DNA from: Incurvaria masculella
Taxonomy: Eukaryota > Arthropoda > Insecta > Lepidoptera > Incurvariidae
Direction: 5' to 3'
Assembly (NCBI GenBank): GCA_946894095.1
Contig: OX335651.1
Coordinates: 19,242,501 to 19,306,500 of the forward strand
DNA length: 64,000 bases
Part shown: piece by piece, positions 1 through 12,183 of the stretch
Layout: each line of letters starts with the position of its first letter
Position numbering within the stretch: position 1 is the stretch's first letter
The notes under the pieces: generated by a model
Seen by the model: the letters and a program-made list of their open reading frames with translations, nothing else
The model's database searches: none
What the model was told of the DNA's origin: nothing
Translations under genes and position numbers: made by a program

Positions 1-517
1 CACGATCAGAGAAGACATGACATATGTACGTCATGGTTCTATCGTAATGTGTGTTGGTTATACGTGCGGCTTTAAATTTAAGTTGTAGTGGTATAACGTT
101 TCGTTTTTTAGATTTTTAAAAGTCACCATTTTTTAACGAATAAAAAAATGTAGCAATATACTCACCTCGACAGGAGTCGATCTATAGAGATAGGTGACTT
201 ACCTGAAACAAAAATAAGAACACTTATTCACGGAATCCTTAGATAACTGTACAATATTTTATAATTTTAAAGTTAGGAGTACTCAAGTAATTACGCCGCT
301 TTTTTCAGAGAATACAATATGTACATAGAATTGATCTTGAAGCAAGGACTTAGAAATTAAATGTTCAAAATTAAGAAACATCATACGAAGCTGTTTATTT
401 AGTTTTCACTGTTGTTCGACATCATACTCAATATTTACGAATATACGGATGATGTCCGCAACGTGGTGGACGAAACGTCGAAAAAAAGTAGGTTTTTACG
501 CTGAACATGGGTAAACA
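1..517. other. AT-rich non-coding DNA
   Basis: No convincing open frame, splice-bounded exon or recognisable repeat was seen here. Confidence 0.5.
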
Positions 518-1045
518 TTAAGGTGGCCCAACCCGGCGGGACTAACTAATTCGCGGGCACGGTACAAAACCGTGCTGTTGCGCTCTAGGACCTTCTCTGT
601 TTCAAAGAAAAAGACAGGCTCCGTGATGAGGAAGATGCAACATGTCCACAAAAAAGGCAATGTGCATAGTGTATGATTTGGTAAGATTTACAAAAAATTT
701 AGTTACAAAACGACTTATAGCTAAAAGTAAACCACGACCGCTTTAGTCAAAAATCTAACGAAAACCAAATAGATTATAAGTCATGATTAAATAAGCTATG
801 TCAGATGACTAATATTTTTAAGATGTTCTTACTTTATCATTGCGTAATCCACCTCCAAAGTTATTGTATAAAACGCGCGAAAAATTCGAATTTTCGGACC
901 TTATAACATAGAAACCAAACACAATTTTACAATGGCAACGGTCATCAACCATCTAGTTCGATCAAATAAAGCTATTTTGAGCAAAATTTGGGAACTCTGA
1001 CAAGAATATGGGCGTGATCTTCTTTCCCGGTTTGTATTTGCGGGA
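518..1045 (-). mobile_element. TTAA-bounded MITE, copy A (one end lost)
   Basis: This is one of six copies of a ~550-bp non-coding element whose complete members start TTAAGGTGGCCCAACCC and end with the reverse complement. The copy is inverted relative to those at 12506 and 14890. It keeps the TTAAGG end at 518 and diverges near 1045, before the second terminal repeat. No transposase is encoded, so mobilisation in trans is inferred. Confidence 0.75.
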
Positions 1046-1079
1046 TTTTCTCCCTATACCTAAACATCTAGTTTTACGT

Positions 1080-1215
1080 GCGCAGCTCGCATTCATGACG
1101 ATTTTTCCTTATCCAACTCATAAAATAAAGAAAGTGGTAGGTACGTGGGTTGAGCCCATGACATCTGGAATGGATTTCATATCCCCGCGTCTCTGAAATA
1201 CAAGCCGCTCCAATG
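1080..1215 (-). mobile_element. tRNA-headed SINE fragment
   Basis: The stretch with the GAAAGTGG and GAGCCCATGACATCTGG motifs matches the head-proximal part of the SINE copies at 51600-51965 and 46895-47300, reading on the minus strand. It is diverged and lacks the body and tail. Confidence 0.5.
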
Positions 1216-1679
1216 CTTCGTGTAATACTCGGAATGGGGTAAATTGGAAATTGGGTATAAGCTACATTCTAGCATATTGTTGAACCAGAATAGAATCCTT
1301 CTATGAAGATAACAATAAAATAAAGCAAAGGTAAGGTAAGGAGCGTTTGCGTAATGAGCGTTCTGCTCCCATTAGCGACATAATACAAGCGGCGCGGCGG
1401 CGCAGGCGCAACCAACCAACACCACTTCAGCTTGCTGCAGCGAAAATCATAAATCAGCGGGAACATAATATACGTACATGGAAATACTCTCTACAAACTA
1501 GCTAAATTCTATGCCGCTTAGGTGGAAACTCGAAAGACGGAAACGGGACGGAGGAGAGGGTAATCAGGAGTGTTCTCAGGAGAGGAATTCACATTGACAT
1601 CACTTTTTTGTTCTGGTAAATCGGTTTCAACGCCACACGAAATGAGTGGCACGAAAGGGAAAATTTCAATATTTCGCGG
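1216..1679. other. Unassigned non-coding DNA
   Basis: Includes a moderately GC-rich patch near 1380-1450. No gene-like frame or recognisable repeat was seen. Confidence 0.4.
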
Positions 1680-3057
1680 TCCGTCGGGGGAGGGTAAGAG
1701 AGGGGGGGGAGTCGCTAATGGCTGAGTGCGCTACCCGAACACGGGTAGGCGCGTGAGGGCAGACGTTATTGACCGTTTTGTCCGTTTAGCGAATTTTCAA
1801 GGCCTAGCGATTTGTTAAAACGCATTGTACTTAAAGTAATATGGGCCCAAGGTTAGTTATTGACAGGTTTTCTTTTTGGTTGGGAGTTACAAGTACAAAA
1901 AGATACTTCATTTTTATTTTTATTATATCGATAGGTTACTTACCTGTTAATTATAACGAATTACTTAATCCTTGGTAATTGGTCCTTTTTTATTGTTTTG
2001 GTTCATTTATAATAATGTGAATAACATAACAACAATACTAATATATGTGTATGATAAATATAAATCTGTAAGGGTTGTTCATGGAGCAAGTTGCTTTGTT
2101 TTGTAAGATATTTCGTTTGTCGACTTCGTATATGATGCTAAAACTAAATTGACGATTTTTAGAAATAATTTCTGTATGTATGTATGTATGTTCCTCCATA
2201 ACTCTTAAACCGATTATTCGAATGAGATGAAACTTAGTAGACGTACAGTTAACTACCCGGAAATTAGGATAGGCTCAATAGACTTCAGTTCCGCTTACGC
2301 TAAGATGTGGCTGTCATACAAACTGCAATGCTCTGCACGGCTCGGCGGGAGGGCGGCGGCTGGAGGGGGGGGGGGGCGGAGGCGCTTACTTTTACTAATT
2401 GTACCGAAGTACGGCTTGGTATTTCCCGCAACTTTAGGACTACTTGACATCACGCTAAATCGCTGGAGGTGCGACCAATAAAACAAAATCCTTGAGAACC
2501 AATTACTCGATTTAGATGCGGATTGTTTCTACGTCTAGCCTGATTCTACTCAAAACTTATAGGCTACATAATATAACGCTTCATTACCAGAAGGGTGAGT
2601 AGTGAGTGTTAAATTCTTATAACTTGCGAACCACTTACCCGATTTATGTGTGTATTTTATCAATGTATAGCATCTCTGAGAGCAGTCAGGTTCGAGATAG
2701 GTTACTGTTTTCGATGTTGAGGCTTGCTGTGGGTTGGATTCCACGCAAAACTTACCTACGTCACACGTTACTTACTTACTAGGTAACCAATGTAGCAGTG
2801 CAAGTGCAGAAAGGTTCTGGCGGCAAATGCTTTTTTTTAATAGCCACCAAATGTCAACGAAGCTCTAAATGGGAATTATTGGATGTTTCTCATTAAATCA
2901 TGTTATTTCGGCTCGAACGATCTTGATGAAATTTGGTGGACGGATACTTTGTCCTGGACCAGTTTGACCCTATTTTGGATCAGTCATGTGGCTACTTTTT
3001 ATCTATAAAATAATTTAGGCGACACTAACCCGAGCGGAGCCGGGTACCGCAGCTTGT
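1680..3057 (+). mobile_element. Non-autonomous Helitron-like element, copy 1
   Basis: Shares long similarity with 42590-43480 (G-rich stretch, AATTTTCAAGG, CGGAAATTAGG, GGTTCGAGAT blocks). The 3' end has a stem ACCCG/CGGGT (3028-3032 with 3041-3045) followed by ACCGCAGCTTG-T, close to the Helitron hairpin plus CTRR-T terminus. Between about 1830 and 2220 it carries roughly 400 bp missing from the other copy, including a TGTA microsatellite at 2173-2191. No Rep or helicase is present, so it is non-autonomous. The short frames inside are not considered genes. Confidence 0.6.
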
Positions 3058-3389
3058 AATAAATATATCATAAAAAATATGTTCCTTCTGAGGTAGTTAA
3101 TTAATCGAGCTTTCGCATACAAAATCTGTCAATTAACAGTCAGATTGGGGTAGATTGAGAACCTACACCTCATTTCGAGCTTCGTAATCGCACTGCGTCG
3201 CCTCTATTCCTCAAATATTTTTTTTATTTCGATTTATTGTTTATTTTTATTTTATACAAAGAATGATATTTGATTTAGGTAGCTGCGTTTGTCATGACCG
3301 GTGCAGGGTGCATTCTAAGGTTGACAAGTATGATAAGTATAACGTAAGGAGTTGATGACGATAAGTGTGTTTAGCTTAATACATACATA
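3058..3389. other. AT-rich non-coding DNA
   Basis: No feature recognised between the Helitron-like element and the mariner copy. Confidence 0.4.
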
Positions 3390-4323
3390 CTATGATCAAA
3401 ACTTTCCGGGAATTAAAAAATAAAAAAAGTGTTAATTTTCGGATACATTTATTTTATCACCTTCAAAATAACAACCGTCTGAAGCGATGCACATACGCCA
3501 ACGCTTAACCCATTATTCCATACACTTTTGATAGTCCGGTGAAGGAATGGCTTTCAATGCCTTCGTCGCATTTTCTTTTATTTCATCGATGCTCGAAAAT
3601 CTCTTTCCACGAAGGGGTAATTTAAGTTTTGAGAACAGGAAAAAGTCACATGGTGCCATATCCGGAGAATACGGTGCCTGTTGGATTGTATTTACAGTAT
3701 GTTTGGTCAAATAATCGGTCACGATGCGCGCTTTGTGAGACGGAGTATTGTCATGGTGCAAGATCCATTAGTTGTTTTGCCACAATTCCGGTCGTTTTCT
3801 ACGCACAGCATCTCTCAAACGCTTAATTACGGCCAGATAGTACTCCTTATTGACTGTTTGACGATTTTCGAGTACGATTTCTTGAACTTTTTCGACGTTA
3901 TCATCGGTAGTTGATGTTGAAGAGCGTCCACGACGAGGTGCATCGTCAACTTCTTTGAGACCATTTTTGAACGACGAATACCACTCGTATACTCTTGTTT
4001 TTGAGAGAGCAGAGTCCCCGTAGGCTTTTTGTAGCATTTTGAATGCATGAGCACAAGAGCTTTCGTTGGAAACACAAAACTTCAAACAAATTCTTTGTTC
4101 AATATTTTTTTACATTTCGAAATGCGACGAACTTCAAAAACTTGATTGATATAAACAGACGCCAAACAATTACATGTGTGACAATGTAAAAATACAATGA
4201 AATTTAATATTTGACATTTGGCAGGAGTGTCAGGGAAAAGTGTACCAACCTGAGAAAAAAAAAATCGAATCGGTAAAGCGTTTTAAATTCAAACTACAAA
4301 TTCCCGGAACTTATTGATCATAG
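3390..4323 (-). mobile_element. Internally deleted mariner-family transposon
   Basis: Inverted ends CTATGATCAA...TTCCGGGAATT (3390-) and AATTCCCGGAA...TTGATCATAG (-4323) bound a 934-bp element, shorter than the usual ~1.3 kb. The TA on the left fits mariner target choice; the right flank reads TG-TA, so the exact duplication is not clean. It contains a broken transposase. Confidence 0.85.
3513..4085 (-). pseudogene. Broken mariner transposase
   Basis: The first ~80 residues (from 4085) are the mariner N-terminal helix-turn-helix region, with AYGDSALSKTRVYEW and RRGRSSTSTTDDNVEKV. The frame then jumps to NKEYYLAVIKRLRD, skipping about 110 residues that normally hold the rest of the DNA-binding region and the first catalytic Asp. 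The second Asp (HHDNTPSHKA) and the third (YSPDMAPCDFF) remain. One in-frame stop (TAA, about 3770) sits where NNSW is usual in the family. Apart from the deletion and stop the frame is open to 3513, so the copy looks fairly young. It cannot make active transposase. Confidence 0.88.
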
Positions 4324-5841
4324 TGTATTTGTAAGCATAGACGAAATAAACGTTGAACAATTTGATTATTGAACTGAATGATCGATTTAAGTCCTTAAAA
4401 ATATTTTTAAGATAAATGTTACAGCTTTATAATAACAAATTTTCTTCTTAAGTCCTTTAAGGATACTTCAGAATATTAATAGTTAGAAATAGAGCGGTGC
4501 ACAGGAATGCAGTTTCATCAATATTACTTTAGCATATTTTTTTTGGTTTTCATTGATTTGCATTACTTTTAACGATAAGAAAAAAAAATGTCGACATTTT
4601 AATCACAAATTTGTATATCTAGACCAGTTCTATGCACATTATCTTGCAACTGTATATGTTACTTGTGATCTAAACTAACTATTTTAAATGACGAGGCATT
4701 ACATCTCATAACGAGTCATCAATCACAGCGGCGACAATTTGTGGGAAAATTAAGAAAAACCGAGGAAAACGACGCGGCAGGCGAAGTGTGTTACGGAAAT
4801 TAACGAGATCTCAAGTAAATTTCGCGATGGCAAATATCGCTCTATGTTTGTACAGTTAAATAGAAAAATAATTTCAAGCAACCCTTTTTTCCTTATTTCT
4901 TATCTATTTATCATGCCTATATTATATTCTAATATTTAGCAATTCAATAATTATCACATTTTTTTCAGGTAGACAGTTTTATGATTATCGCTTACTTTAT
5001 GACAAAAATCAATTGACTTGGTGAAAAAAATAATTTAGGCAATATGGTTGCAGGTAATTGTCATTTAATTATCTTTTTTATGTGACAACTGTTGTTATGC
5101 ATTAATCATGCAATATTTAAAGATATCTATAATCTAAATCTGCATAATTATTTTTTGCCGTAAATCTATTAAACTCATCTGTAACGGTACAGCAGTAAAG
5201 TTATCTGTACATTTAAGATATATTATAATTTCAATCGCGGTATAATTATTTACGAGGTGAGTGTACCCGAGCGCAAAGTAGGTACACTGGCGTGCAATTA
5301 AATTTAACGGAAGAGCGCGTGCGCCGAGCGACCGAGTTATGTCACAGGTACTGCAGCTAGTGATGCACTCTTGATATGCTAAAATCGGTTTTTAAAAACA
5401 TTTAACCGCTTTCAATCACTAAGAGGAGTAACATTTTTTCATAGACATTATCAAAAGAACACCTCTAAGATATACCTAACTGAGGAGAAAAATAATTATT
5501 AAAATCGGTTGACAATTTGTGAACATACAAAAAAATATATACAGTGTTATTGATAAACTCCTCTTTCTTCTGTTGTAGAAGCTATTAACATAATAATGTC
5601 ATAATTTAAATGTACCTTAAGAAAAAATACTACATAAAACAACAAATTTCTGCCACTAGGGCTGAAATCAGACGTAAACTTTGTATTCTTACTATACTTT
5701 ACCTTGAATAACACATCAAAAATATTCATGGGTGCCTTTTTGGATACCCAACTTACCCACCGGTTGACTTATTTCAATCTCGTTTCGAAAAATATTTGAG
5801 ATTGAACAAAGAAATAAATGGTTAGACATATTTATCAAAAA
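4324..5841. other. AT-rich non-coding DNA
   Basis: No gene seen. Near 4966-5010 a short stretch (GTAGACAG...ATCGCTTAC) resembles one arm of the hairpin repeat at 60409-60516. Confidence 0.4.
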
Positions 5842-6148
5842 ACCGGCCAAGTGCGAGTCGAACTCGCACACGAAGGGTTCCGTACCATCGTACAAGATTT
5901 AACACAAAAATCACGTTTTTTGTATGGAGAACCCATTTGTTTTTTATTATTATTACTTTATACCTATTTGTTGTTATAGCGGCAAAATAAGTACACACTC
6001 TGTGACAATTTCAAGTGCCTGACTATTACGGTTCATGAGTTACAGCCCTGTGACGGACAGACGGACGGACGGACAGATGGACGAACGGACGGACAGCGGA
6101 AGCTTAGTAATAGGGTTACGTTGGCACTTTTTGGTACGGACCCCTAAA
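5842..6148 (+). mobile_element. CCGGCCAAGTGCGAGTCG short repeat, full copy
   Basis: Starts with AACCGGCCAAGTGCGAGTCG and GAAGGGTTCCGTACC, which resemble pol III box A and box B. It continues through TTGTTATAGCGGCAAAATAA and a GACGGACG minisatellite to GTAATAGGGTT. The same element occurs at 10981-11253, 14365-14493 (inverted), 32530-32752 and 34985-35070. It is a very common lepidopteran interspersed repeat; the SINE assignment rests on the box-like motifs. Confidence 0.7.
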
Positions 6149-6150
6149 TA

Positions 6151-6193
6151 CGACAAATTTAAATAATCTATTTTAGATTATTTAAATTTGTCG
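6151..6193. repeat. Perfect 20-bp AT-rich hairpin
   Basis: 6151-6170 and 6174-6193 are exact reverse complements with a 3-base TTT loop. It lies immediately after the short repeat ending at 6148. Confidence 0.85.
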
Positions 6194-6919
6194 ACTTTTC
6201 TCAACAATATCGCCTCCTCATCGATTTGTACAGTATGAGCACATCGACTTCGCATTAGCATTTTTCCCACAATAGCACCGCGCGCGCGCCGCCGTACCTG
6301 TTATCACATGAGTCAATACTCCACCGATGCTAAGTTATACCACGATATACATTAACTTGAATGGGCTTACTTGGGCACATATTAACGAATATTCTAGTGT
6401 GAATGAAGTGACCAGTAACAGGAATTCAATTATTGTTGGCTGGAACGGGTTCCAATAATCATAACAGTAATATTGAAAACATAAGTGAAAATTGAGCATA
6501 CTACTATGAATTGTTTGCAGAAATTAGCCTTACCAAATTATTCGGACGTTATGGCCATTATAATCCATGATGTGCTTTCTTACCGTAAGATATAAACTTT
6601 GAACTGTGGCAAATTTTGCGCAACAAATGTTGATATGTGGTTAAAGTCGCTCCTCATCATTTGCACGGGAATCTTGAACAAACTTGGATAAAAAATTACT
6701 AACAGTAGCTTTTTTAATACATCAATTTATTTAAGTAAATAAACTTTTTCGTATTAAGCAGGTACGTCGCTTATTCCAAGGAATCTGATATGTATGTATG
6801 TATAATCGACCATGAAGCAAAGGCACATTCATTGAAGAAAGAGCCCAGTAAAAAGAACTACTTTACGAATATACTGCAAGGCTGGACCCGAACCAGCAAA
6901 ACATACCATTCGCGGGTAT
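6194..6919. other. Non-coding DNA
   Basis: No feature recognised. Confidence 0.4.
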
Positions 6920-7121
6920 TAGTTCATAGTTCATAGTTCATAGTTCATTTATTTGATAGATTTTTCTACACGTCACAATTTCAGAACAATCATAATTATT
7001 TAAAATAGGTACATTACATGGCACAAATAATTAACAATGCGAAGCAGTCAAATGAAAATAATAATAATAATAATAATAATGAAATAATGAAATAAAAAGA
7101 TTAAGTTCAGTCATAGTGCAG

Positions 7122-8636
7122 TTAGGATTGATGGAGCGGTATGGGATCGTCTTCGAGGAATTCCTCTACACTATAGTAGGCCTTATCCAGAAGATGCACT
7201 TTCAGAAGCCTAGTGAATTTTTGTGAACACTCTGTAATACGGATTGCATTGTCAATCTTATTATAAATCCTTGGACCAGCTACGTGTGGGAATCTCTCAG
7301 AGCGGGCCAGCCTATGCTCCACAGGCCGAAGACGGTTCCTGTGCCTCGTGTTGTGGCTATGTCTGTCTCCATTGTGCTCATAGTGGACAAGGTTCTTTCT
7401 TACAAATTTGGCAACTTCTAGGATGTAAAGCGATGGGACTGTTAGTATCTTCAGAATTTTGAAGTGCTTCCTGGCATGTGCGTCATATGGAACCCGAGCG
7501 AGAGTTCGAACAGCACGCTTCTGCATCACAAATACCCTATCTCTGTCCGCCGCCTGGCCCCACAGCTCGATTCCATAGCTCAGTAGAGATTGAAAGTAGC
7601 CATAGTAAGCGAGGAGCATGTTTGCTGGCGTCAGGGTTGTAGAAAGTCTGGATAGAGCGAAACATGCTCTTCCCAGACGCCCACAGAGGTGATCTATATG
7701 ATGCGTCCACTGCAGCCCCGCATCCAACACGAGTCCCACAAAACGCACATGACTGACTTCCGGGACGCTCATACCACCGCACACAAGTGATAGTGGTGTG
7801 GTCCGGGCACCCCGGAGGCCAAAGTGAATGACGTTGGTCTTGTCCACATTTAGTAACAGCCCATTGCATTTAAACCAATCTGCCAATTTATCCATTGCGC
7901 CGTGAAGGTTAATTTGTAGGTCTTGGAAGTCCTTGCCCACAACAACAACGCAGCCATCATCCGCATACATAAATATGTCATCCATTATTGACATAAGATC
8001 ATTTATGAGAACGAGAAAACAGAAATTGCCGACAGCTGAGCCCTGAGGTACCGAACGATCACCCACATAGGCGGCTGAGGAACGACATCGCACGCCCCCC
8101 ACTGCAGTCACCTGCACGCGGTCCGAAAGAAAGGAGGTAACGAATTTTAGAAAAGGTCCTCTGATTCCATAGTGCTCTAGCTTAGCCAGCAGCAGACTAT
8201 GGTCGACTGTATCAAATGCACGTGATAGGTCACAAAAGAGCGCCGCAACATGCATGCCTGCTTCCAGGTGCGTAATTACACGTAAGAGGGCAGTTCTCGC
8301 AGCATCCGTTGTCGAGCGACCTTTCTGGTAAGCGAACTGATACGGTGACATTAGATTATGCGCCTTGAAATGATCAGTGAGTCTGCTACATATGCCCAGC
8401 TCAAGCACCTTAGAGAACATTGGTACGATAGAAATTGGCCTAAAGTTTTTCATTTCCTCCTTGCTTCCCTTGCCCTTGTATACTGGCGTTAACTTTATTC
8501 GTTTCAAAGTTGATGGATAAACACCTTTTCTCATGCAGTCGTTCGCCAGAATGCAAAGAATTTCGGTTAGAAACTGTGGGATATTCTTTATAAGCAAACA
8601 TGGTAAGTCATAGAAATCTTTAGTTTTTTTGGACTT
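7122..8636 (-). pseudogene. LINE ORF2, reverse transcriptase part
   Basis: Reverse transcriptase motifs appear in order: FRPISIVPMFSKVLE, YQFAYQKGRSTTDA, FCDLSRAFDTVDH (first catalytic Asp), SVPQGSAVGNF, and FMYADDGCV (the YxDD box with both catalytic Asp). After these, NVDKTNVIHFG and a LINE C-terminal region run to the stop near 7122. The frame is the same as that of the upstream linker (to 9218), separated by a single in-frame TAA at 8637-8639. The frame reads openly on both sides of that stop, so this is one protein broken by one nonsense mutation. Confidence 0.9.
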
Positions 8637-9979
8637 TTAAGATTTGATTATGTTGTCAAACTCCGAGTGTGAGAAAGGTATGCAGCGCGCGGAGTGGTTT
8701 AGTTCTGACCGTGCTAGCCGTAGGTACGAGAGTGCAGTGCGCGGGCACACAGGTGCGACACAGGCTTTGTTTGTGCTTATGTAATAGTTGTTGAGGCTTT
8801 CAGCCAGTTGCGACGGTCTATCCTGTGCGCCCACCACACTAAGCATGAGCTGGTCCATAGGATTTTTCCTGGCGGATGTGCGCCCAGTCTCTGAGTTGAT
8901 GACATTCCATATGGCTTTCGGAATGTTATCATTCTGATGAATAGAGATATTTATAAAACTTGCACGCTTCGTTTTGAGCATTTCACTAAGTCGAGTTTCC
9001 TGAATTTCTAGCAAGTCTACAAATATATTATTATCCTTATTTCTTTCAGCTAAGCATCTTAAGTCAAATACTCGGTGTTTTTGCGCCAAAACCTCTCCAT
9101 CAACCCAAACCTTGTCCTTATGCCTAAGAGGCTGTACAGAGTAGGGAAAGTGCGTGTCAAACATGCTAGCAAAGATCTTGACAATCTTATCAAATTGCAA
9201 ATCCGGTTCCAATTCCATCTCGAGTGCGGCGTTAAAGTTAAAGAGAAAGAGAAGGCTTCAAGAAAATTATACATTTTCAGGTCCGAGAACGATCTTTTAT
9301 AAATTGTTTTTTTTGCGATTTCCGATTCAAATTCCAATACAATGCATTGTGCATCGTGGTCACTGAACCCGGGATTTATAGGCGTTACTTTTATCTTGTC
9401 AATATTGATATTTGAGTAGGCGTGATCCAGACATGCACTATTCCGCGTTGGAAATGAGACTAGGCATCCTAAGTTATTGGAACTGATGACGTCTAGCAGT
9501 CGTTTTTTGTTGGCAGTTTGAACGCGCAGGTCAATATTGAAGTCACCTACTAACAGAACATTTGATTTACTGTTACCCAATGAATACAATAAAATTGATA
9601 ATTTTTCAATGAATAAATTGAAGTTTCCGGCTGGCGATCTATATAAGCAAATTATAATGGTGTTGTAGTCTAAGCATTCCGCAGCACACACTTCTATATC
9701 CAGCTCAACAGACATTTCACTAATTTCACTTACTTCTTTTGTTAGAATAGCGTTTTTCACATATATACATGTACCACCATGAGTATGCACCGATCGGCTA
9801 AAGCTGGCTGCAAGATGGTAGTTCATCAATGTAGCGGTCGCGAGGTTGCTGCCGGTTACCCAGTGTTCACTGAGACATAGGATATCAGCTTCGAGCTCTG
9901 ATTGCAGCGCACACTCCAGTTTCGTCGTTTTATTATAGACGCTTTGAATGTTCTGGTGTACTACTGTGAGTGTGCGCAC
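8637..9979 (-). pseudogene. LINE ORF2, endonuclease and linker part
   Basis: From 9979 the frame encodes an APE-type endonuclease: VVHQNIQSVYNK, DILCLSEHW (catalytic Glu), YRSPAGNF, LVGDFNIDL and GFSDHDAQ (catalytic Asp-His). Around 9225-9245 the reading shifts; the continuation (ELEPDLQFDKIVKIF...) is in another frame from about 9218 to the TAA at 8637. Endonuclease motifs are complete, so one frameshift and one stop separate this copy from an intact ORF2. Confidence 0.88.
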
Positions 9980-9992
9980 GCCCTTCGTTGAT

Positions 9993-10502
9993 TTAGACGA
10001 AGGGGAACTCTGCGGTTGTCTTACGAAAAAGCCATTTCTTTACTTGGGTTTTTTCGGGCCAGACATCGGGCGATAGGTATTTACCATATATATGCTCAGG
10101 TACACTCACTTTGAAGCTTGAGTACCACGGGTTAGGCGATTTGGAAATTAATTTTTTTACGTCGAAGTTTGCATTATCAATGTTTTTTAGGTATGCCAGT
10201 ACCTGTTCTTCCGTGGTGTCGAGTTTTAATTGGTATACATAAAGGTGTGCTTTCCTCTCATAGGTATTTTTTTTTGGGGATACTTTTTGCACCGCTGTCG
10301 CTTTTGGCATGTTGACATGGGTGGTCCGAGAATTCCTTTTCCTTACTGTCACCCATTCGTAGAAAAATTGACAAAAGACGCAAAAATTGCGTCTACCAAT
10401 ATCGCCACCGGCTGTATACCCATAATTTGGAATTCTCCTACAGTCCCTCCTCCCGTAATGAATGGTGGGCATGGTCTTTAAAAATAAACCGATATTTGTC
10501 AC
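9993..10502 (-). pseudogene. LINE ORF1 C-terminal fragment
   Basis: The second half (KAHLYVYQLKLDTTEEQVL, SSFKVSVPEHIYGKYL, SPDVWPEKTQVKKW) resembles the C-terminal region of insect LINE ORF1 proteins. The usual N-terminal part is missing, which marks the truncation point near 10500. The stop lies 14 bases upstream of the endonuclease frame. Confidence 0.65.
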
Positions 10503-10550
10503 GAACTGTTGAATATGACACGAATTGTTTGCACGTTATACTTTCGTAAA

Positions 10551-10980
10551 CTTAGACTAAGTGGACGTTGAAAAAAAAACCAGCGGAGTTCTTCTTCACC
10601 GGGATTTGCTGAACTGGCTAATGATAAAATATGACAAATCCGAGTGCAGTGTACTGTCTATGGATGATAAATAAACAATAAATAATAAAGTAATTTAGAG
10701 GAAATGTCTTTAAACATTCTTATTATTTTTATTATGACTTCAGTAATAAACAATAGGCAAAGCAATCATTCGGAAAAAAAAACATCGTTCAATCGAGTAC
10801 TTATAAGGAAGGCATAATCATACGAAAACCTAATATTATGCAAAACCGATTACAGAGATTTCCTCTCCGACGTAATGTGTCTTATGGCACATGCCGCGAC
10901 GCCAAATGGAAGGATCGTACGGCGCAAAATCTATGAGGAGATCGCGTCGCGGCCTTTGGATTCTATTTATAATTAATTTT
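10551..10980. other. Non-coding DNA
   Basis: No feature recognised. Confidence 0.4.
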
Positions 10981-11253
10981 AAAAAAACCGGCCAAGTGCG
11001 AGTGGAACTCGCATACGAAGGGTTCTGTAGGGTTTTGTTTTTATTATTTTTTAAATTTTACCAATTTATTGTTATAGCGGCAAAATGAATACACACTCTG
11101 TGAAAATTTCAGCTTCCTACCTATTACGGTTCATGAGATACAGCCCTGTGACAGACGGACGGACGTACGGACGGACGAACGGACGGACAGACGGACGGCG
11201 GAGGCTTAGTAATAGGGTTCCGTTGGCACCCCTTGGGTACGGAACCATAAAAA
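10981..11253 (+). mobile_element. CCGGCCAAGTGCGAGT short repeat
   Basis: Same element as at 5842-6148, with head, middle block, GACGGACG minisatellite and GGCTTAGTAATAGGGTT end. Confidence 0.7.
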
Positions 11254-12183
11254 GTACTGATTTATTTTCTTGGCTACTTGTTATAAATATTTGCGAACAT
11301 GAAATAAATGGTACGCTTTAAATTTACCAAAAATCTTTAAATATTGATTGCAATAAAATATGTTTTTCCAGCAAGTGTCTCGTCTAAGCGCGGAATCGAA
11401 TGTCTTAAGTAACTCTTCGCATTAGAGCTTTGTAAATACACTCAATTTAGCGCTTCAATCGCTCGAAATCATCGGTTATCCCTTTACTGTCAGAGCCTCC
11501 TAAGCTGACAATTGTAGAGCCAATGCACATGAAATACCTCCTCCTTACCTTGAAGACAGATCTGTTTCAGCGCTCCGGATTCGTCAAGATTTGCCTATAG
11601 AATTGTTTATTCCTAGTTCAATTGAATCCCTCAGTCGTAAATACCAGCTATCGTTCAACGGGGAATGCGCGGTCGCTTGTTACACTAAAAGCGCGGCCCA
11701 CCATGTGTTGGCAACATTAACCAAGAAATATATATTTTTTTGTATATTGCCACATTATAACGAACTTCCCATTCTGTTCTTCACTGACCTTCAATGTGAT
11801 GATCGCTGTTATGCATATTTCTTTCATACAATTAAACAAGTGTTCTAAAGAACGCCTCAATCTCACCGAGCTATAAATACTAACTCCTACACCATGCATC
11901 CGTGTGATTCATTATAAATGGCCTAAAATAACCCCTAAATGTAGCCACCAGATCCAATACGATAGCACTAGCTAGAGCAAGGCTCGAGCATATCGGCAGT
12001 ATTGGCGAGAAGTTGATGAGCTATGCTGGAAACCGTCAATTCTGATCGTTCCCAAAATCAGTTGAAGCACTGCCAATCCTGACTTCCAATAATACAGTAG
12101 CTACACAGCTCACAAACTTCCGCCAAAGCGAAGGCCGACCTACTCGTGACGTCGAACCTCTTGGCGACCTTGGCAACCTGACA
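11254..12183. other. Non-coding DNA
   Basis: Short frames lack domain motifs and splice context. No feature recognised. Confidence 0.4.

Larger units (their letters stand above)
6920..10550 (-). mobile_element. Non-LTR retrotransposon (LINE), 5'-truncated
   Basis: Reading on the minus strand the order is the C-terminal part of an ORF1 protein (10502-9993), an APE-type endonuclease (9979-), a linker, a reverse transcriptase (to 7122), a 3' UTR with an AAT microsatellite (7057-7080), and a tail of about four TGAACTA heptamers (about 6920-6950). Short tandem 3' repeats instead of poly(A) are typical of CR1-like and related clades; clade assignment is tentative. The missing start of ORF1 indicates 5' truncation. 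Confidence 0.88.
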
